The translations under genes and the position numbers were made by a program. Below the pieces are notes generated by a model. It did no database searches. It saw only the letters and a program-made list of their open reading frames with translations, and had not been told where the DNA came from. From Scatophagus argus (Eukaryota; Chordata; Actinopteri; Scatophagidae): a DNA stretch of 64,000 nucleotides. The stretch lies in assembly GCF_020382885.2 (NCBI RefSeq), contig NC_058507.1:2249715-2313714 (forward strand). Reading direction: 5' to 3'. Positions 21,993 to 35,723 of this stretch are shown here, piece by piece (within the stretch, counting starts at the first letter, position 1; every line of letters starts with the position of its first letter).

Positions 21993-24900
21993 TCATTTGA
22001 CCTGAACGTCGGAGAAAAACGTCCGCGCTGAGACACAGCTGGTTTCCCTCAAAGTATCCGACAGAGTGGCTTTGACGGCTTTCCTGTCCGCTCTGGACAG
22101 GTTGGTCTTGAGCTTGAGGAGGGCTGAAACGTGTTTCTCACTGTGGGTGAAAGGGGAGAGAGGTTAGGAATCGACATTTTAGTCCCAATAATATAATATC
22201 TCATTAGGTTCTTCTATTCGGTTAAAGAAAAATACTAATCTAATCTAACAAAACTGTTTATTCATGAACGGAGCTGTAGTTTGTATCTTTTCTGGCACAG
22301 AAATGCTCTGATTGGCTTGGTTGTTCCCACAGAGTCTACACACATAATACGGTCAAAAGTGTGTGGATGACTTAGTGTGTTGAGAGAAACATTTAGAAAC
22401 AAATGAACCCAACAATGAACATCAACAGATCACAACAAGCTTTATCAGAATCAGAATCAGAATTCCTTTCTGCTGCTTTATCAGCTCCTTCTCTGTTTCT
22501 TCACCACAAGAAGAGAAACCTGTGCTGCAGAGCCTCTGAGCTGGATCTCAGGCTCAGTCAGTGTAACGTAAACAGACCTCGACAGGCCCACAGCACGTCT
22601 GTGTACAATATGCCCTAAATATTTGTTTCAACACTCAAGTTAATCCAAAATGCAAAGGTTACCTGAGGTCAGGGAAAGCAGTTCCCAGTGATGCTATGTG
22701 CATCTGAATGGCTGGGAGGTCTTGGAGTTTCAGCACTTCTGCAATCTTGGTGAGGACGTCCTTCAGCCAGTCCTCCTTCGAGCTCTGTGAAGACAAAGCT
22801 GCTGCGTCAGAGGACTCCTGTTAGGGTCTCTGTGGGCGAGTTTTCCCACTGCACTTTGCCTGTATCACTTGTTCATCACACTCTGAGGTTTTGTTTTTAG
22901 ATGCTGAACTACAAGGTGCTGCAACCAAAAAATAATGTTCTGTCAAAATTTAAAATACTCATGTGCTCGAGTCTCACCAAGTGGTCAAATAACTTGCACA
23001 AATGCTCCGCGTTGTCTTTCATGAGCTCATAAGCCTCCTGCTGCTGCTTCTTGTCCTTCAGTTTGATCTCTCCTTTCAGGAGCCTCTTCACGTACTCAGT
23101 CGTCACTTCCTGGTGCAGCTGGCCAATCAGCTCCTGAAACAAACCCAATCGGCAAATGAGAAATCTGAGTATAAAATAAATTGTTTCAGCTTCATTCTGA
23201 CTTATTTCATGGAGATGAAGATAACGAAGATGCTAAACTGATGTTGGAAATTCTACTCGATGAAGCTGATTTTAGACTTTTCAGTCAATGTGCACATTGT
23301 TGATACCTCCTTTAGTTGTTGAATCTAACAGTTAAGATCAATTTTTGTGTTCTGCTAATTGATGTTCATACTGTACGCAAACAAGTTGCTTCCTCAAAGT
23401 AAAAACACACTGAAACATTCTAAACTAAATCCTTCTTTGGAAAATGGTGGTCAGTTATACTACGGTTCATGTGTTTTCTGAGGTCTACCTGGTGACACGA
23501 GTCAGGCGAACCCTGAAGATCCTGAACCTCTTGATCAATGCCGGCCAGCAGATTCTCAAACACGGGCTTATTCAGCCAGTCGTTGGTTCCCAGCTTGCGG
23601 TAATGTGGCTGTGTGCAGTACAAACACGATGCATCAGACAGCGAACACTTTCACCCACAGCAGTAGAGAATTTTCAGTCTACAAAAATCAATTTCTGCAC
23701 GTGAACTGAAACACACAGCAAATTCAGGGTTTACGTCCCGTGTGTTGAATCCCTGAGGCTTTACTGTGTTTGCATGCTTCACCAGGGCTGAAACCGAAGG
23801 TGAAAAAGCCTTTAAATCAGTTGTGAATGAGCTCACCTTGAGGGCCTCGTGCACAGGTTTTAATAAATATCTGTGGGCAGACTGCTTCATGTCGGGCAGA
23901 ATGAGCAGACATGTTTTCCGCACATCCTCTGGGAACAGATGGCTCTGCTGCTGCAGGACGTCACTGCAACGGGCCACACAAAGTCACGTCAGCTCGCAGG
24001 GAAATTTTCCCCTGTGATTTTTAGCACAATCTCACAGCATCGGTCACGCACCTGAACTGTTTGATGCAGCCGAGATTCGCCTTGATGAACGCCCCGCTGT
24101 TCGCTTTGCTTTGCTTCATGATGTCATTCTGGAAGTTCTTGAAGCTGCAGGAGTCCAATGAAAAGATTTATTTTTTTTTATTTCCACAAAGCTGTCGTCA
24201 CTAACATGAAGCGCACTTTACAAGGACACTGTTTAAGAGAAAGTCATCAGTGTTGTTACCTCTGCATCAAGTCTTTCAGCTGGCACGTGATGCTCTGGGC
24301 TTTGTGCTGGTCTCCCACGACCCTTTCAGCTGACTTCACCATCCCACTGACAACCTGAACACAGAGGGAGGACACAGACAGTGAGGGAAGATACTATTTT
24401 ACAGGCCCTTTTATTTCAATTTTCCTTACGTGAATGAAAGATTCAAAGCTGTGTACTGATTGTATTTTTCCAATTAGTCAAACTAACGCAGGAAACTCCA
24501 AACCCAACTTGTCAGGTTGCAAGTTTTTAACAATGTGACCTTCCTCTGACTTTCTGTAAATAATTCAAAGCGTACCCTCTTGTTGGTTAATCATTTTCTT
24601 TCATTTGGACAGTTTGATTCTTTTCTGGTTTGGCTTTAGTTAATATGTGAAACAGCCAAGAAAGTATTGTGTTGGGAACTCTTCCTCCTCTTAGAGGATA
24701 TGAGTAATTTCTTTTTACATTAAGGTGTCTCATGATCCCAAGGAGAATGTTTCATGAACGTGTGATTTAGGGATTAAAGCAGAAACTCCATCATTACACA
24801 ATCTGTCCAAGCCTTTTACCAAATGGACGTAACAGAAATGTTTTGTGATTACAGCAAAGCAAAACCTTTTAGATTGAGGTCATGATCAGAAGAAGACAGA

Positions 24901-27161
24901 AAACATTTCATCTTCTTCGATTCTTTTGGCCACTTTGGGGAAAACTTACGATCACAACATCGACATGACAGAAGCTGAAAGCCGTTTAGTTACAGAGCAA
25001 CATGTGAATGCAACGTTCGCTCTCCTTTGGCTCTATACACACAACACGACGTCACACTCTTTTCACCTGGATGATGTCATAGGCCAACGGACTGGCGTAG
25101 CAGTCGTCCTCTCTTGTCGGTTCCTCTCCCTTACTCCACTTCTCCTTCGCTTCGTCCAGGACGCGACCGATGTAAGTCGTCAGCTCCTCCTGAACACACG
25201 ACAACACGCTGCAGTCATTTGTAACGTACAGTCTTTCAAACGCAGCTTCTTTCTGAACGCTAACTTCCACTTTGAAAGTTGAGTAAAACCACCAATTCCA
25301 ACTTAAAAACAGCCAGATGTTACTAAAATCTAATTAAACACACTGAAACAGAGTGAGGCAGGCGGCAGCAGCAGCTCACCTCCTGTTTGCTTAAGTACTG
25401 GTCCTCCAGAGGTTCCAGTAACTCCTTTGGTAGCAGCTTTTCCAACGCTTCACCGTCGATGTCAGCGGCCAATTCCGGCTTCTGAAGGATTCTGACACAG
25501 AGAGCAAACATGACAACGTTCATTAGTACCTCAAGACATTTTAAGCATCAAAGTTGATTTGTTTTTTATCCTCAGTCTGTTCGTGTCATATTATTCTACT
25601 TCAGTTCAGAACGAGGACAGGCAGCAGCTTGTTTTCAGCTTCAGGTTGAGCTGCTATGTTCACCAGCCAACCATAGCAGCTGAGGGTGAGCGTAGCGCTT
25701 CCTCATTAATTTTACTGGTTTGACATAATAAAATGATGAAAAAGATGAATTTCTTCTTCCCCCACCAAGTTACTGGGACCAAAACCAGCACGGAACAGAC
25801 ACAGAAATACAAAGCACCGATTACTTCAAATATAAACTAAAGTCATCACTCACTCTGGATAAAACTCGTTCACCCAGCGCAGGAGAAAAGTACAGTCCTT
25901 GTCCTCCAGAACAAACTCTGCAATCTTTCTGAGTCTGGCGCTGAGGTTTTGGTGGTACAGGCTGGCGTAAAAGTTACAGATGTTCATCTCGGGCGGGTAG
26001 CAGTTCTTCACTGTTCTCACCACCAACAGCAGGTCCTCCTTCAGCTGCCTGCCCATAGCGTGGATGTCCTTCAGGATAGTCGACTGCTCCATCTCTATAG
26101 CCGAGGGCGTCGAGGGGTTATCCATGTGCTGCTCCACCAAGCTGCGAAGTGTGTCGTCATGGAGCTTCTTCCACTCGCTGGGCCTCCAGGCCGGCTGTGT
26201 GCGATCCCTCTGTTTCCACTGCTTGTCCTGGACCACCTCCTGGTTGATGGCCTTCACAGCAGACGTCAGAGCCTCCACGCTGACTTCTCCCGGGGAAAGA
26301 GAGAGCTTCAGAGCCTGCACTATGAGGTCTGCCAACTGTCTGTAGTCGGCAGCAAGTTTGTCTGCTTCTTCCTCACGACGTTTGAGTGCATCTGCCTCAG
26401 TTATCTCCCCAAACAGACGCTCCTCTCTCTTTATCAGCAGCTGGCTGGCCTCACAAAACAGTTGCTCCTCCAGCATTTGCTCAAATGTCAGGTTCACTAT
26501 GGGAGAAAAGCAGAGAGCAGAAAAGTCAGACAGATGGACACTTTTAATAATTTTCTGACGCGTCAGTGACAAAACACTTCAGCTAATGAAGTCAAAAAGA
26601 TTTAAAGCTTTTCTTCACATACATAATACTGGATGGCCTGTCTCCATGTGTCTCCATGTGTCTCTATCACTCTAATGTTCCACTGTTAATCTTATTTTCT
26701 GGTCTATAAGTTATGTTAAAGCTATAAATAACTGTGACAGAGATCAACAGCCAACTTTATTCAGTTGATTTGGTATTTTTCTCTGCATCAGCATCTCCGG
26801 TCTTGAAGTACTAAATGGGTTTAATAATCTTTTCACTTCCATAAATGTTACTTGCCATGAAGCACAGGAAGTTAAAATCACTATTTCTGTCACATGTTTT
26901 AATTCCATCAGACTTACTGTGTGTAAGGCGTTGCGTTCAGTGACCTTGAAGTCATCTTTCTATGGCTGCTGACTGACCTTTTCGGGGCTCCTCTTCGTGG
27001 GGTGACTGGTGTCCATCAGTCGTGGAGGTGTTGTCCGCGTGTTGACCGGACGGTCTTCTCTGGCCCCCAAAGATCTTTGGCAGTCTGACGTTAAACCGTC
27101 TCCCTCCAGCGGGTCTCCCACTGAGGCCTTCCGTCTCTGCCGAGTGTGAGCGGAGCCGCAT
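21993..27161 (-). CDS. TNFAIP2/EXOC3-like (Sec6 family) protein, 640 aa
   Basis: Eleven coding exons, in transcript order: 27161-26978, 26496-25854, 25491-25380, 25189-25067, 24354-24260, 24144-24052, 23963-23837, 23608-23489, 23133-22978, 22784-22663 and 22140-21993. Total 1923 nt, in frame through every GT..AG junction. The start MRLRSHSAETEG is the only Met before the first donor. A basic, low-complexity N-terminus of about 60 residues is followed by a coiled-coil stretch (EEQLFCEASQLLIKREERLF, ADALKRREEEADKLAADYRQ) and the Sec6-like helical rods. KDCTFLLRWVNEFYPE then ILQKPELAADID is the usual hinge of the EXOC3-like family, and the end is RTFFSDVQVK. Length is close to human TNFAIP2 (654). 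It converges on the 540-aa gene and shares its exon pattern. The start could lie in a further upstream exon. Confidence 0.92.
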
Positions 27162-28122
27162 TGTTATCCAAGCGGAGAAACGGGACCAACAATCCAAACA
27201 CCGCGATGAAAACTCTACGGAGACACAAAACCACCAAATGTTCGTCAATGGAAATAGGAAAAGATGAAATGAAATGAAATTTAACGTTAGTGTTTCACCT
27301 AGCTAACACTGACTGTGTTTGCTAGTTAACTTTGGCGACATTTAATTTTAGCTAATTTTTATTTTAATTTTGTGTAACTTGTCCATTACTTTCCTGCTTA
27401 TTTATGTTTCGGTTTGCTATTTTTCCAGACAAACACTTTCTCTGCATTAAAAATGACCACATAATATTATTTTATACGTTATAATAAAAATAAAGTTTAA
27501 AAGTTAGCTAACTCAACAATTCGCTAGCTGCTCCTGACGGCACTTGCTTCCTGTGTCATTTTCAAAATAAAGGCCTAAATTAGTTGTTTTTTAGATGTAA
27601 TAAAACAGCACTTTTTTTAAATCAACAAAGGAATAAATAAATTAATAAAATCATAAAAGACAGTGACAGAAGAGGGTAACAGTTCAGTGTCTGTTAGTAC
27701 CATATTACCATCATCCTCATCACAGTACATTTTAAAAGTAGAAAGTAAAAAATAAATAAATAAATAAAATAAAAAACCTAAAAACAAATCCAGTACTTCA
27801 TGAAGCGAGATCACAAAAAACAGCCTGATGGAAAAAAAAGAAAAAATGGACATGGAAATGACAATGCAGAAAAATACAGTTTGAATGGTGATAGCATGCA
27901 TTTTTCCCTACATTTAAAATTAATATCATAATTCTAAAGTGGCTCAGAGACTTACACGATGCAGATAAATATCCTTGTATCCTAGTGTCTGTTCTCTCAC
28001 AGAGGGTCGCTGCTCTGTTGGTAAGTAACAGTACAGCTGATCTGAGCTGGAGAGCGTTTTTAAATAGCAGCAGGCTCCTCCTGCTGCAGCTGATGTGCAT
28101 GAAAATGAGAGCAGTGGAAAGT

Positions 28123-28123
<1 letters not shown>

Positions 28124-28192
<69 letters not shown>
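28124..28192. repeat. (CA)n microsatellite, 69 bp
   Basis: Uninterrupted CA repeat; it creates spurious Cys-Val and Thr-His reading frames. Confidence 0.97.
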
Positions 28193-28194
<2 letters not shown>

Positions 28195-28924
28195 AGTTGG
28201 ACCTTTTTTTTAGAAACGCTGGCGCTGAGGCAACATCAGTCTCTTGTCGTTGGTTAAGAGAGAAATATTTCAACAACCGCTTCATAGATTGTTGTGATAT
28301 TTTGTACAAACATTCACGGCCAGAAGCTTAATGACCTCAGTGGTCCCTTTACTTTCCTTCTAGCGCCACCAACTAGTCAAAGTTTCAAATTCAGGATTGG
28401 ATACCCTCAAAAATTAAAGGCCAATTTTCTGTCAGAGATTTCTGACAACAAACAGCACTTCAGCGTGAAGAAAAACAAAGCTGTCTAATTTTTCATCCAT
28501 ACATCACTTATTTTCATTCCTCTGACAACTGCTCATCACGATCTCTCAGAGCCCAAAGTCTATAACTGAGCTATAATTTAACAAGGAAATCAGCAAACCT
28601 CTTACATTTGAGCCAAATGTTTGGCATTTTTTTTTCTTAAAAGTTAACTGAGACGATCAGTGAATCATCAAAGTGTGAGTTTTTGCAGATCATACATTTG
28701 GAAAAGCTGTTGCAGCCCTGCACATGTGCGATATGAGTCGCAGCCTCCAGGTGCTGCTGGTGGGACTGCAGACTCCCCTCAGCAGAAAAACAGCAGCACT
28801 GATTTTCCTGATCTGTCCGTGTTTGTCCAACACGTTCACCTCCTGTGGTCACGTGAGTAATCCCACCTGTACAGTCTGTCGCAGTTCAAAACAACAGCTG
28901 AGCCACGAATCCCACATTTAGGTT

Positions 28925-29053
28925 TTATTGTCTATAATGTTCACCAGTCCAGGGTGAACCCCGCCTCTCGCCCGTAGTCAGCTGGGATAGGCTCCAGCTC
29001 CCCCGCGACCCTGACGGATAAGCGGTATAGAAAATGGATGGATGGATGGATGT
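28925..29053 (+). mobile_element. 5'-truncated tRNA-type SINE
   Basis: It contains CAGTCCAGGGTGAACCCCGC, CAGCTGGGATAGGCTCCAGC and TAAGCGGTATAGAAAATGG and ends in GGAT tandem copies. It matches, in opposite orientation, the body and tail of the longer SINE at 41605-41905. Confidence 0.8.
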
Positions 29054-32038
29054 TCAGCACTCGTCCTCTGGGACTTTACTTTTCTGCTACTTGATGCTCC
29101 CAATCCACCGCTTTTTGAGGCAAATATTGCTCTTGGATGGATAACTCAAGTTACTTTGCATATTTTGATGAATAGTACAAAAGACAAATCTAAAATTAAT
29201 CAAATTGTTTCATCAGTTGGACAAAAAAACACTGATACTGATAGTTACAGGAATGCCAACAATCGGTTGTCATATCAGCCAGGCTGATAGCCTGTCAGCC
29301 TCTGTACATAGCCTACGCTAATGTACAAAACTTTCAAATTGCATGTTTTACGATATAAATGACTCTAACAGACTGTTTCCATTTGGGTCAGCCGTGTCTA
29401 CCATCATTTGCATGGTCACTAGTAACATCTGCCCCTGCTGAAGGCTTGGACGACCTGGTCAGTGCTGTATGGTAAACACTTTCTCTTACCTTCCACTCTG
29501 CAGGATCTGCAGGGAAAGCAGCTGCGAAGCCTCTGGTTCATGACTCCTGAAGGCGGTCACGCTCACAGGTGTGTGTGTGGAGTTCACACTGAACTGAGCA
29601 GATGCAGACTGAACGTTTGATGTCAGGATGCTGGTTAAGTCATGCTTAAAAAAAAGTCTCTGCTTTAACTTCATGCACCTATGAGCTGCATGCACCGCAT
29701 TTCCTCTGAGAACGGTGATATGAACGTCAGTAAACTGACTTGCCCGAGTTAAAAATGTCACCAGTGTCTCACGCCGTGGGAAAGGTTTCATTTTAGCTGC
29801 AAAAATACACAGTAATGTTGTCATTCATTATATTTTTGGAGGGCAAAATAATTTCATTTTTTTGAATCAAATTCAGTTTTTTTCTATTTCCAACCAGAAA
29901 ACAGTTGCTCATTGCCTCTCCTCCGTGAATCAAAGTCTGCCTATACTTCTTCCAAGCAAGGTTCGTGCAAATCCACAGATCATTCATACATTTTTACCTT
30001 TTGTCTCACAAAGGTGAAAATAGTTCTCACCACAAACTGCCCTGCAAGTCGAAGGAGTTTTCACTTACCTAAGAAACTGAGAAGCCTGAAAGTCTGCCAC
30101 TAATCTCACTTCTAATTATGTTAAGGTCACACAGCAGTGTTTCACGAACCTTTAGAAGTGAGCTGTGCTGTTATGATCTCATGTGATGTTGATCAGCATG
30201 TGTGACTTGGGCTGAACAGCATTTTGGGTTTTATGTGTGTGTGTCGGAGTCAGGATGTAGTTAGCTTAGCTTAAGACCTGAAGAGAAGCAGCTAACCTGT
30301 TAGCACCCACTGACACTTTGAAAGGTGATGACTTAAAGCAACAATTATTGTTGTTCATACTGAATACAAGGTCTCAGTGCTCATGGTTAGAAAGCTTTCG
30401 GTTTTAAGTGGGCTTATGTGCTGAAAGTGTCTCCGCCTGTGGTGCAAGTTGCCTGTTTTTGTGGTGGGACTCTGTACAGGAACAGCGGCAAACCTGGCAG
30501 CCAAAACACCCGCAAAACCTAAATCCACCAAATGCTGCTTGTCTGAAGGATAGCAAGTTAAACTTCTGCAGACTGAATCCTGGATTCATGTCTGAGTTGT
30601 ACTGAATACTGAACATTTAGCAATGTTGTTTCACACTAAAAATGAATAAAATGTAATATTCATAAAAACACTGCTGTTTCTTTGGAGACAGATTCTCCGG
30701 TCACTATGGAGATGATTTGCCAAACCTCCTCGCTATACCACCTGCTGATAAGGTTTGCAGCTAAAGTGAAATTTGGACCAGATGGTGAAAAGTCAGGAGA
30801 TTCAGGGCCATGAATGTCTGTACCGAATCTAACAGCAAATCATCCAACATAAAGAACTAAAAACTCGGGATGAAAATCTGCAGAACAGCTGCAGCTGCCT
30901 CCAAGCTCAAAAACGGATTTTGAATTTTAGCTTTTTTTGTTTCTCAGCCAAGCATAATTTAAAATAAAAGCTGTTTTATCTTCAGTGAATTCCTTTTTAC
31001 AACATTACAGTGCAAAATCAAAAAGTTTTTGTTGAGCCAGGCAGTGTTTCAAAAGATTAACATGGATGTGCTGGTTCACAGATGGCACATTTTCTAGAAA
31101 AGGATTTTAAATAAGTGTCAGTGTTTGACGCTGTTCACATGAAGGACGTCTGTCTTCTCATGTTTGTCTTTGTCTGAAAGGGTTTACTTGATCATATTTC
31201 CTTCCAGAATGACACAAGACCCGCCCAGTTGTGTAATAATGTGCAATAATGTACAACAGCACTGTGATGGCTTGTCGAAAGCGAAAGCATAAGAACTGCT
31301 GCGGTTTTAAATTTGCATCAGCACCAGAAGACAGAAGACAGTAAAGGTCTTGTGACACAGGAGCAGAAACCACAGCACCCACAGGTAGAATGAAAGAAAG
31401 AATTTACAGAAGCCTCACAGACAAGAGACACGTTACAGCCAGCTCCAGATGTTTTCTTTATGTCTTTCTTTATTTAGTTTATTTAGTTATTTAGAAAAAG
31501 ATGAATTTCCTTTCAAAGTTCATTCCTTTTGTTCTTGATTTGCACAATAATATCTGGGAGCAGAAGTTGTGTAATCCTGTACAACAGCACAGGCTGTGTT
31601 TTACAGTAAGGAGGCAGTGAGCACATGTTTGCTCACTGGATGATTTCCTACCTCGACACGGAGAAACAAGGAGAAGCTGACTTGAATGAATAAAGTCATC
31701 CTAATCCTCAGATAACGTCACGGCGAAGACGAAACTCCCTCAAGGATTTTGTCGCAGTTCAAAAGATGACCTGAAAGTCTGAAGTAACGTAATTAACAAA
31801 ACTGAGATTTGGTTTTATTTGGTTGTGACCTCAAAAACCAACCAACCTGTGCAGGTCTCACAAAATCAGAACAACAACTCAACTTTGGTAACAGCAGAAA
31901 ATAAAAATATTGAGCATTTTTAGTATTTTCAGATAAGAGACACTCACAAAACAAAAATAACATTTGCAAAAGAACCACCACTAACCAATCAGCTCCTCAA
32001 AATGCTAAGAGAAAAGCTGCTGTAAAAACAATAAAGTT

Positions 32039-32510
32039 CCACTCAGATTGTGTTTCCTCCATCAGAGTCTCAGTCAAACTCTGAACAGTCTTCAACAGTG
32101 GAGAAGAACCAAAGTCTTCCTCCACCAGCTTCCTGATCTGAAGGAAACATCTGAACTCTTCATCGTGGACAGCGAGACCAAACTCTGTAGAAGCACATTT
32201 CTCAAGTCAACAACTAAAGAAATGATCCCTGAAAGTACAGTCTTGGTTTGCTTTGGATGTTTGTCAGACTCTTCTGTGTGGAGACGAGAACTTTGACTCC
32301 TGGTGAGCTCCTGTGGATCAGAAGGTCACTGCTCCTCCTCCTCCTTGAGTCGTCACATTTCCTGAGCTGAAAGTTGCTCTTCTGACTTCAGTGTGTTCAT
32401 CAACTTTTAAGTTGTAACATGGAAACAACATGACGCTGCAAAGAAGAAGAAGAAGACAACTTTTTGAACAATGACATTTCCCCTGTCAGTGATGACGATG
32501 ATGTCTGATG
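32039..32510 (+). repeat. half copy of unrecognised foldback repeat (copy 1)
   Basis: It begins at CACTCAGATTGTGTTTCCTC and is nearly identical to the left arms at 32740, 34499 and 37157. It then continues into the central text GAACAATGACATTTCCCCTG and ends at GATGACGATGATG where a right arm would start. The outer ~20 bases of the arm are missing. The CTC tract is short here (about 32331-32344). Confidence 0.8.
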
Positions 32511-32721
32511 ATGTTTGGATGTGTACTGCTGCTCTGAAACTTCTCATATTACCTTTTCACTCAAGAGGTTTTGTTTTCTGCCAGGTCACTGCAACAAATA
32601 AGATGTTGTTTGTGTTGAATAAAAGTCAAAGTAAAGTAATAAACCCCACTGACAACCAGATGTTTGAAGTCCAGAACCGTGTAAGAACTTTGAGGAAACT
32701 CTACCAGTAAACCTTTAACCG

Positions 32722-33300
32722 TGAAATAAGATGAGCAGCCCACTCAGATTGTGTTTCCTCCATCAGAGTCTCAGTCAAACTCTGAACAGTCTTCAACAGT
32801 GGAGAAGAACCAAAGTCTTCCTCCACCAGCTTCCTGATCTGAAGGAAACATCTGAACTCTTCATCATGGACAGCGAGACCAAACTCTGCAGAAGCACATT
32901 TCTCAAGTCAACAACTAAAGAAATGATCCCTGAAAGTATAGTCCTGGTTTTCTTTGGATGTTTGTCAGACTCTTCTGTGTGGAGACGAGAACTTTGACTC
33001 CTGGTGAGCTCCTGTGGATCAGACGGTCGCTGCTCCTCCTCCTGCTCCTTCTGCTCCTCCCCCTCCTCCTCCTCCTCCTCCTCATCCTCCTCCTGCTTCT
33101 CCTGCTCCTCCTCCTCCTCCTCCTCATCCTCCTCCTCATCCTCCTCCTGCTTCTCCTGCTCCCCCTCCTCATCCTCCTCATCCTCCTCCTCCTGCTCCTC
33201 CTGCTCCTCCTCCTCCTCCTCCTCCCCCTCCTCATCCTCCTCCTGCTTCTCCTGCTCCTCCTCCTCATCCTCCTCATCCTCCTCTTCCTGTACTGGACAA
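32722..33300 (+). repeat. half copy of the foldback repeat with expanded CTC tract (copy 2)
   Basis: It carries the full left end (GATGAGCAGCCCACTCAG at 32730-32747) and a complete 88-residue open frame. Where other copies have 12-40 bases of CTC/CTG triplets this one has about 260. The central text and right arm are absent. The extreme Leu-, Ser-, Pro- or Arg-rich frames on both strands are artefacts of the triplets. Confidence 0.8.
33035..33292. repeat. expanded (CTC)n/(CTG)-interrupted trinucleotide tract
   Basis: About 258 bp of almost pure pyrimidine on the plus strand, CTC units broken by CTG, ATC and TTC. It arose inside a repeat copy. Confidence 0.95.
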
Positions 33301-33532
33301 CCACTTTTTCAGAGATTCTTTTTCAGTGGCAGGATGCTGCTGTGATTGTGTAGAAGGAGGCTGAAATGCTGGACTGAAGCATCACCTTAAAATGGAAAAC
33401 AGCAGAGATGTTCAGCTGCATGAGGAAAGCTTGTGACTGACAGCTTCTGAGATTTGGATCAAGTTGTTAACTCAAAGTTTCTTCTGTATTGTATGTATAA
33501 ACACTGCAGCATAAAGGACTAGTACTAAAATA

Positions 33533-33534
<2 letters not shown>

Positions 33535-33568
<34 letters not shown>
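33535..33568. repeat. (GT)n microsatellite
   Basis: Uninterrupted GT dinucleotides. Confidence 0.95.
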
Positions 33569-33571
<3 letters not shown>

Positions 33572-33942
33572 TTCATCTTTCATCCATGTGGCTTTCCTTG
33601 TGTGTGACGATGGGATCTTGAATGTTTCTCATTTTCAGCCACAGACCAGGACTTCATGAGTCTCTTATCACACACAGTAAATTCTGGTTTGGTCTTAACA
33701 GCTTCCCTCCCACTGCGGAGGCTTGTTGATACCAACGTTTCATTTGACTGTCAGTCATTAAAAACAGCCCTGAAGCGTTTTTTTCTTTTCTTGTTTCCCA
33801 CCATTAGATCTTGATTACAGCAGGTTTAAATTTGTCCCGACGACCCAAACACGATATTGAAAAATAAAACTCTCATGTAGTATCAGAAATCGGCAGTAAA
33901 ACAAGAACTGGAGCTGCAAGTGACCACAGTGAGCAGATGGTT

Positions 33943-34050
<108 letters not shown>

Positions 34051-34490
34051 AACCTGAGGCTTTACAGAAATAAAGCGTTTTACTACTTTTACTATTTATA
34101 ATAAATGACAGAGTTGGCGGTGTGCAGTTTTGGCACTTGACATGTTGAATATTAAGGAAATAAAAAGTGTGAAGTGCTAAAAACTTTTATGATGATTTAT
34201 GACATTCAAGATTTTTATTTGCTTTTGTTTTGGCACAGTTTGCAGCACAGCTTCATTACTACAGCCTGAAAACATGCTTAGAACAAGCATGAAAAAACGA
34301 AAATGTTTTTTGGTTCTTCTCTGGTTTGTAGAGCTGGTTTGGGTGCAGTGTCCTACTTGTTTTATATCATAGAAAAAAAAACAGCAAATCAGAATCACTT
34401 CCTCCTGAGTGTAGAAGGAGAAGAAGCATCAACTGCCATCATATCACAGAAAAATAAAACTACCAATAAAGCTTTAACTGTGAAATAAAA

Positions 34491-35291
34491 AGAGCAGCCC
34501 ACTCAGATTGTGTTTCCTCCATCAGAGCCTCAATCAAACTCTGAACAGTCTTCAACAGTGGAGAAGAACCAAAGCCTTCCTCCACCAGCTTCCTGCTCTG
34601 AAGGAAACATCTGAACTCTTCATCGTGGACAGCGAGACCAAACTCTGCAGAAGCACATTTCTCAAGTCAACAACTAAAGAAATGATCCCTGAAAGTATAG
34701 TCTTGGTTTGCTTTGGATGTTTGTCAGACTCTTCTGTGTGGAGACGAGAACTTTGACTCCTGGTGAGCTCCTGTGGATCAGACGGTCACTGCTCTTCCTG
34801 CTCCTCCTCCTCCTTGAGTTGTCACATTTCCTGAGCTGGAAGTTGCTCTTCTGACTTCAGTGTGTTCATCAACTTTTAAGTTGTAGCGTGGAAACAACAT
34901 GACACTGCAAAGAAGAAGAAGACAACTTTTTGAACAATGACATTTTCCCTGTCAGTGATGACGATGATGCTGGAGGAGGAGGAGCAGAGACCTTCTGATC
35001 CACAGGAGCTCACCAGGAGTCAAAGTTCTCGTCTCCGCACAGAAGAGTCTGACAAACATCCAAAGCAAATCAAGATTATACTTTCAGGGATCATTTCTTT
35101 AGTTGTCGACTGGAGAAATGTGCTTCTGCAGAGTTTGGTCTCACTGTCCACGATGAAGAGTTCAGATGTTTCCTTCAGAGCAGGAAGCTGGTGGAGGAAG
35201 ACTTTGATTCTTCTCCACTGTTGAAGACTGTTCAGAGTTTCATTGAGGCTCTGATGGAGGAAACACAATCTGAGTGGGCTGCTCATCTTGT
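34491..35291. repeat. foldback element with ~330-bp inverted arms (copy 3)
   Basis: Left arm about 34491-34818 and right arm about 34963-35291 are near-perfect inverted copies, with GAGCAGCCCACTCAG at the left end and its complement at the right end. The centre holds the text shared with copies 1 and 4 (GACAACTTTTTGAACAATGA). Each arm codes the same 82-88-residue open frame, and the complementary frames are also open. No transposase and no clear target duplication were seen. Confidence 0.8.
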
Positions 35292-35717
35292 TTGAGCGTA
35301 AAACTCAATTTCAGGTTTCTTTTACTAAAGCAAGATGCTCTCAAAACTAACTTAAGAGAGTTAGTGTTTTCTGGCTGAAGTTCATGTTTAAAATGAGGTA
35401 ATCTTTCTCTTAGCTTCATTCCTCATTGTCCTTGTTATGTTTGGCATTCATATCACCATGGATGGTGTAATCAGTGTTGGACTTGGGTGACTTCAAGTGT
35501 TTCCCACTAAAACATGAATGAACAAGTGGATTTTGGAGCTTTGAGTTGTTAAAGGTGAGTTCTTCAAGTGAATCCGCTGGTCAGCATTTGAAGATTTCAT
35601 GTCTCTCTTGTGTTTCTTGTCGAGCTTGAAAAGCTTCTCGCTCAGTAGAGTTTTAACACATGACTGCTACATATGCAGACATGAAGGAATGAGAGGAGAC
35701 TGATTGGTTTTGCATGT

Positions 35718-35723
35718 TTTATT
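35718..35723 (-). terminator. candidate polyadenylation signal of the 765-aa Sec6-family gene
   Basis: It reads AATAAA on the minus strand, 1.0 kb after the stop at 36722. The sequence between (35724-36721) shows no other gene and is probably the 3' UTR. Confidence 0.45.

Larger units (their letters stand above)
27162..32038. other. spacer between the two minus-strand Sec6-family genes, proximal part
   Basis: AT-rich sequence with (CA)n at 28124-28192 and a SINE fragment at 28925-29053. I found no exon with flanking splice sites that fits a known family on either strand. The open frames are short. Confidence 0.5.

Noticed and set aside
25949-26569. 206-residue plus-strand frame
   Set aside because: Antisense shadow of the large exon of the 640-aa Sec6-family gene.
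27798-28331. Reading frames rich in Cys-Val or Thr-His around 28124-28192
   Set aside because: They are translations of the (CA)n microsatellite.
32915-33364. Long Leu-, Ser-, Pro- and Arg-rich frames, superficially like protamine or proline-rich proteins
   Set aside because: All come from the expanded CTC triplet tract read in different frames; there is no start context or splice support.
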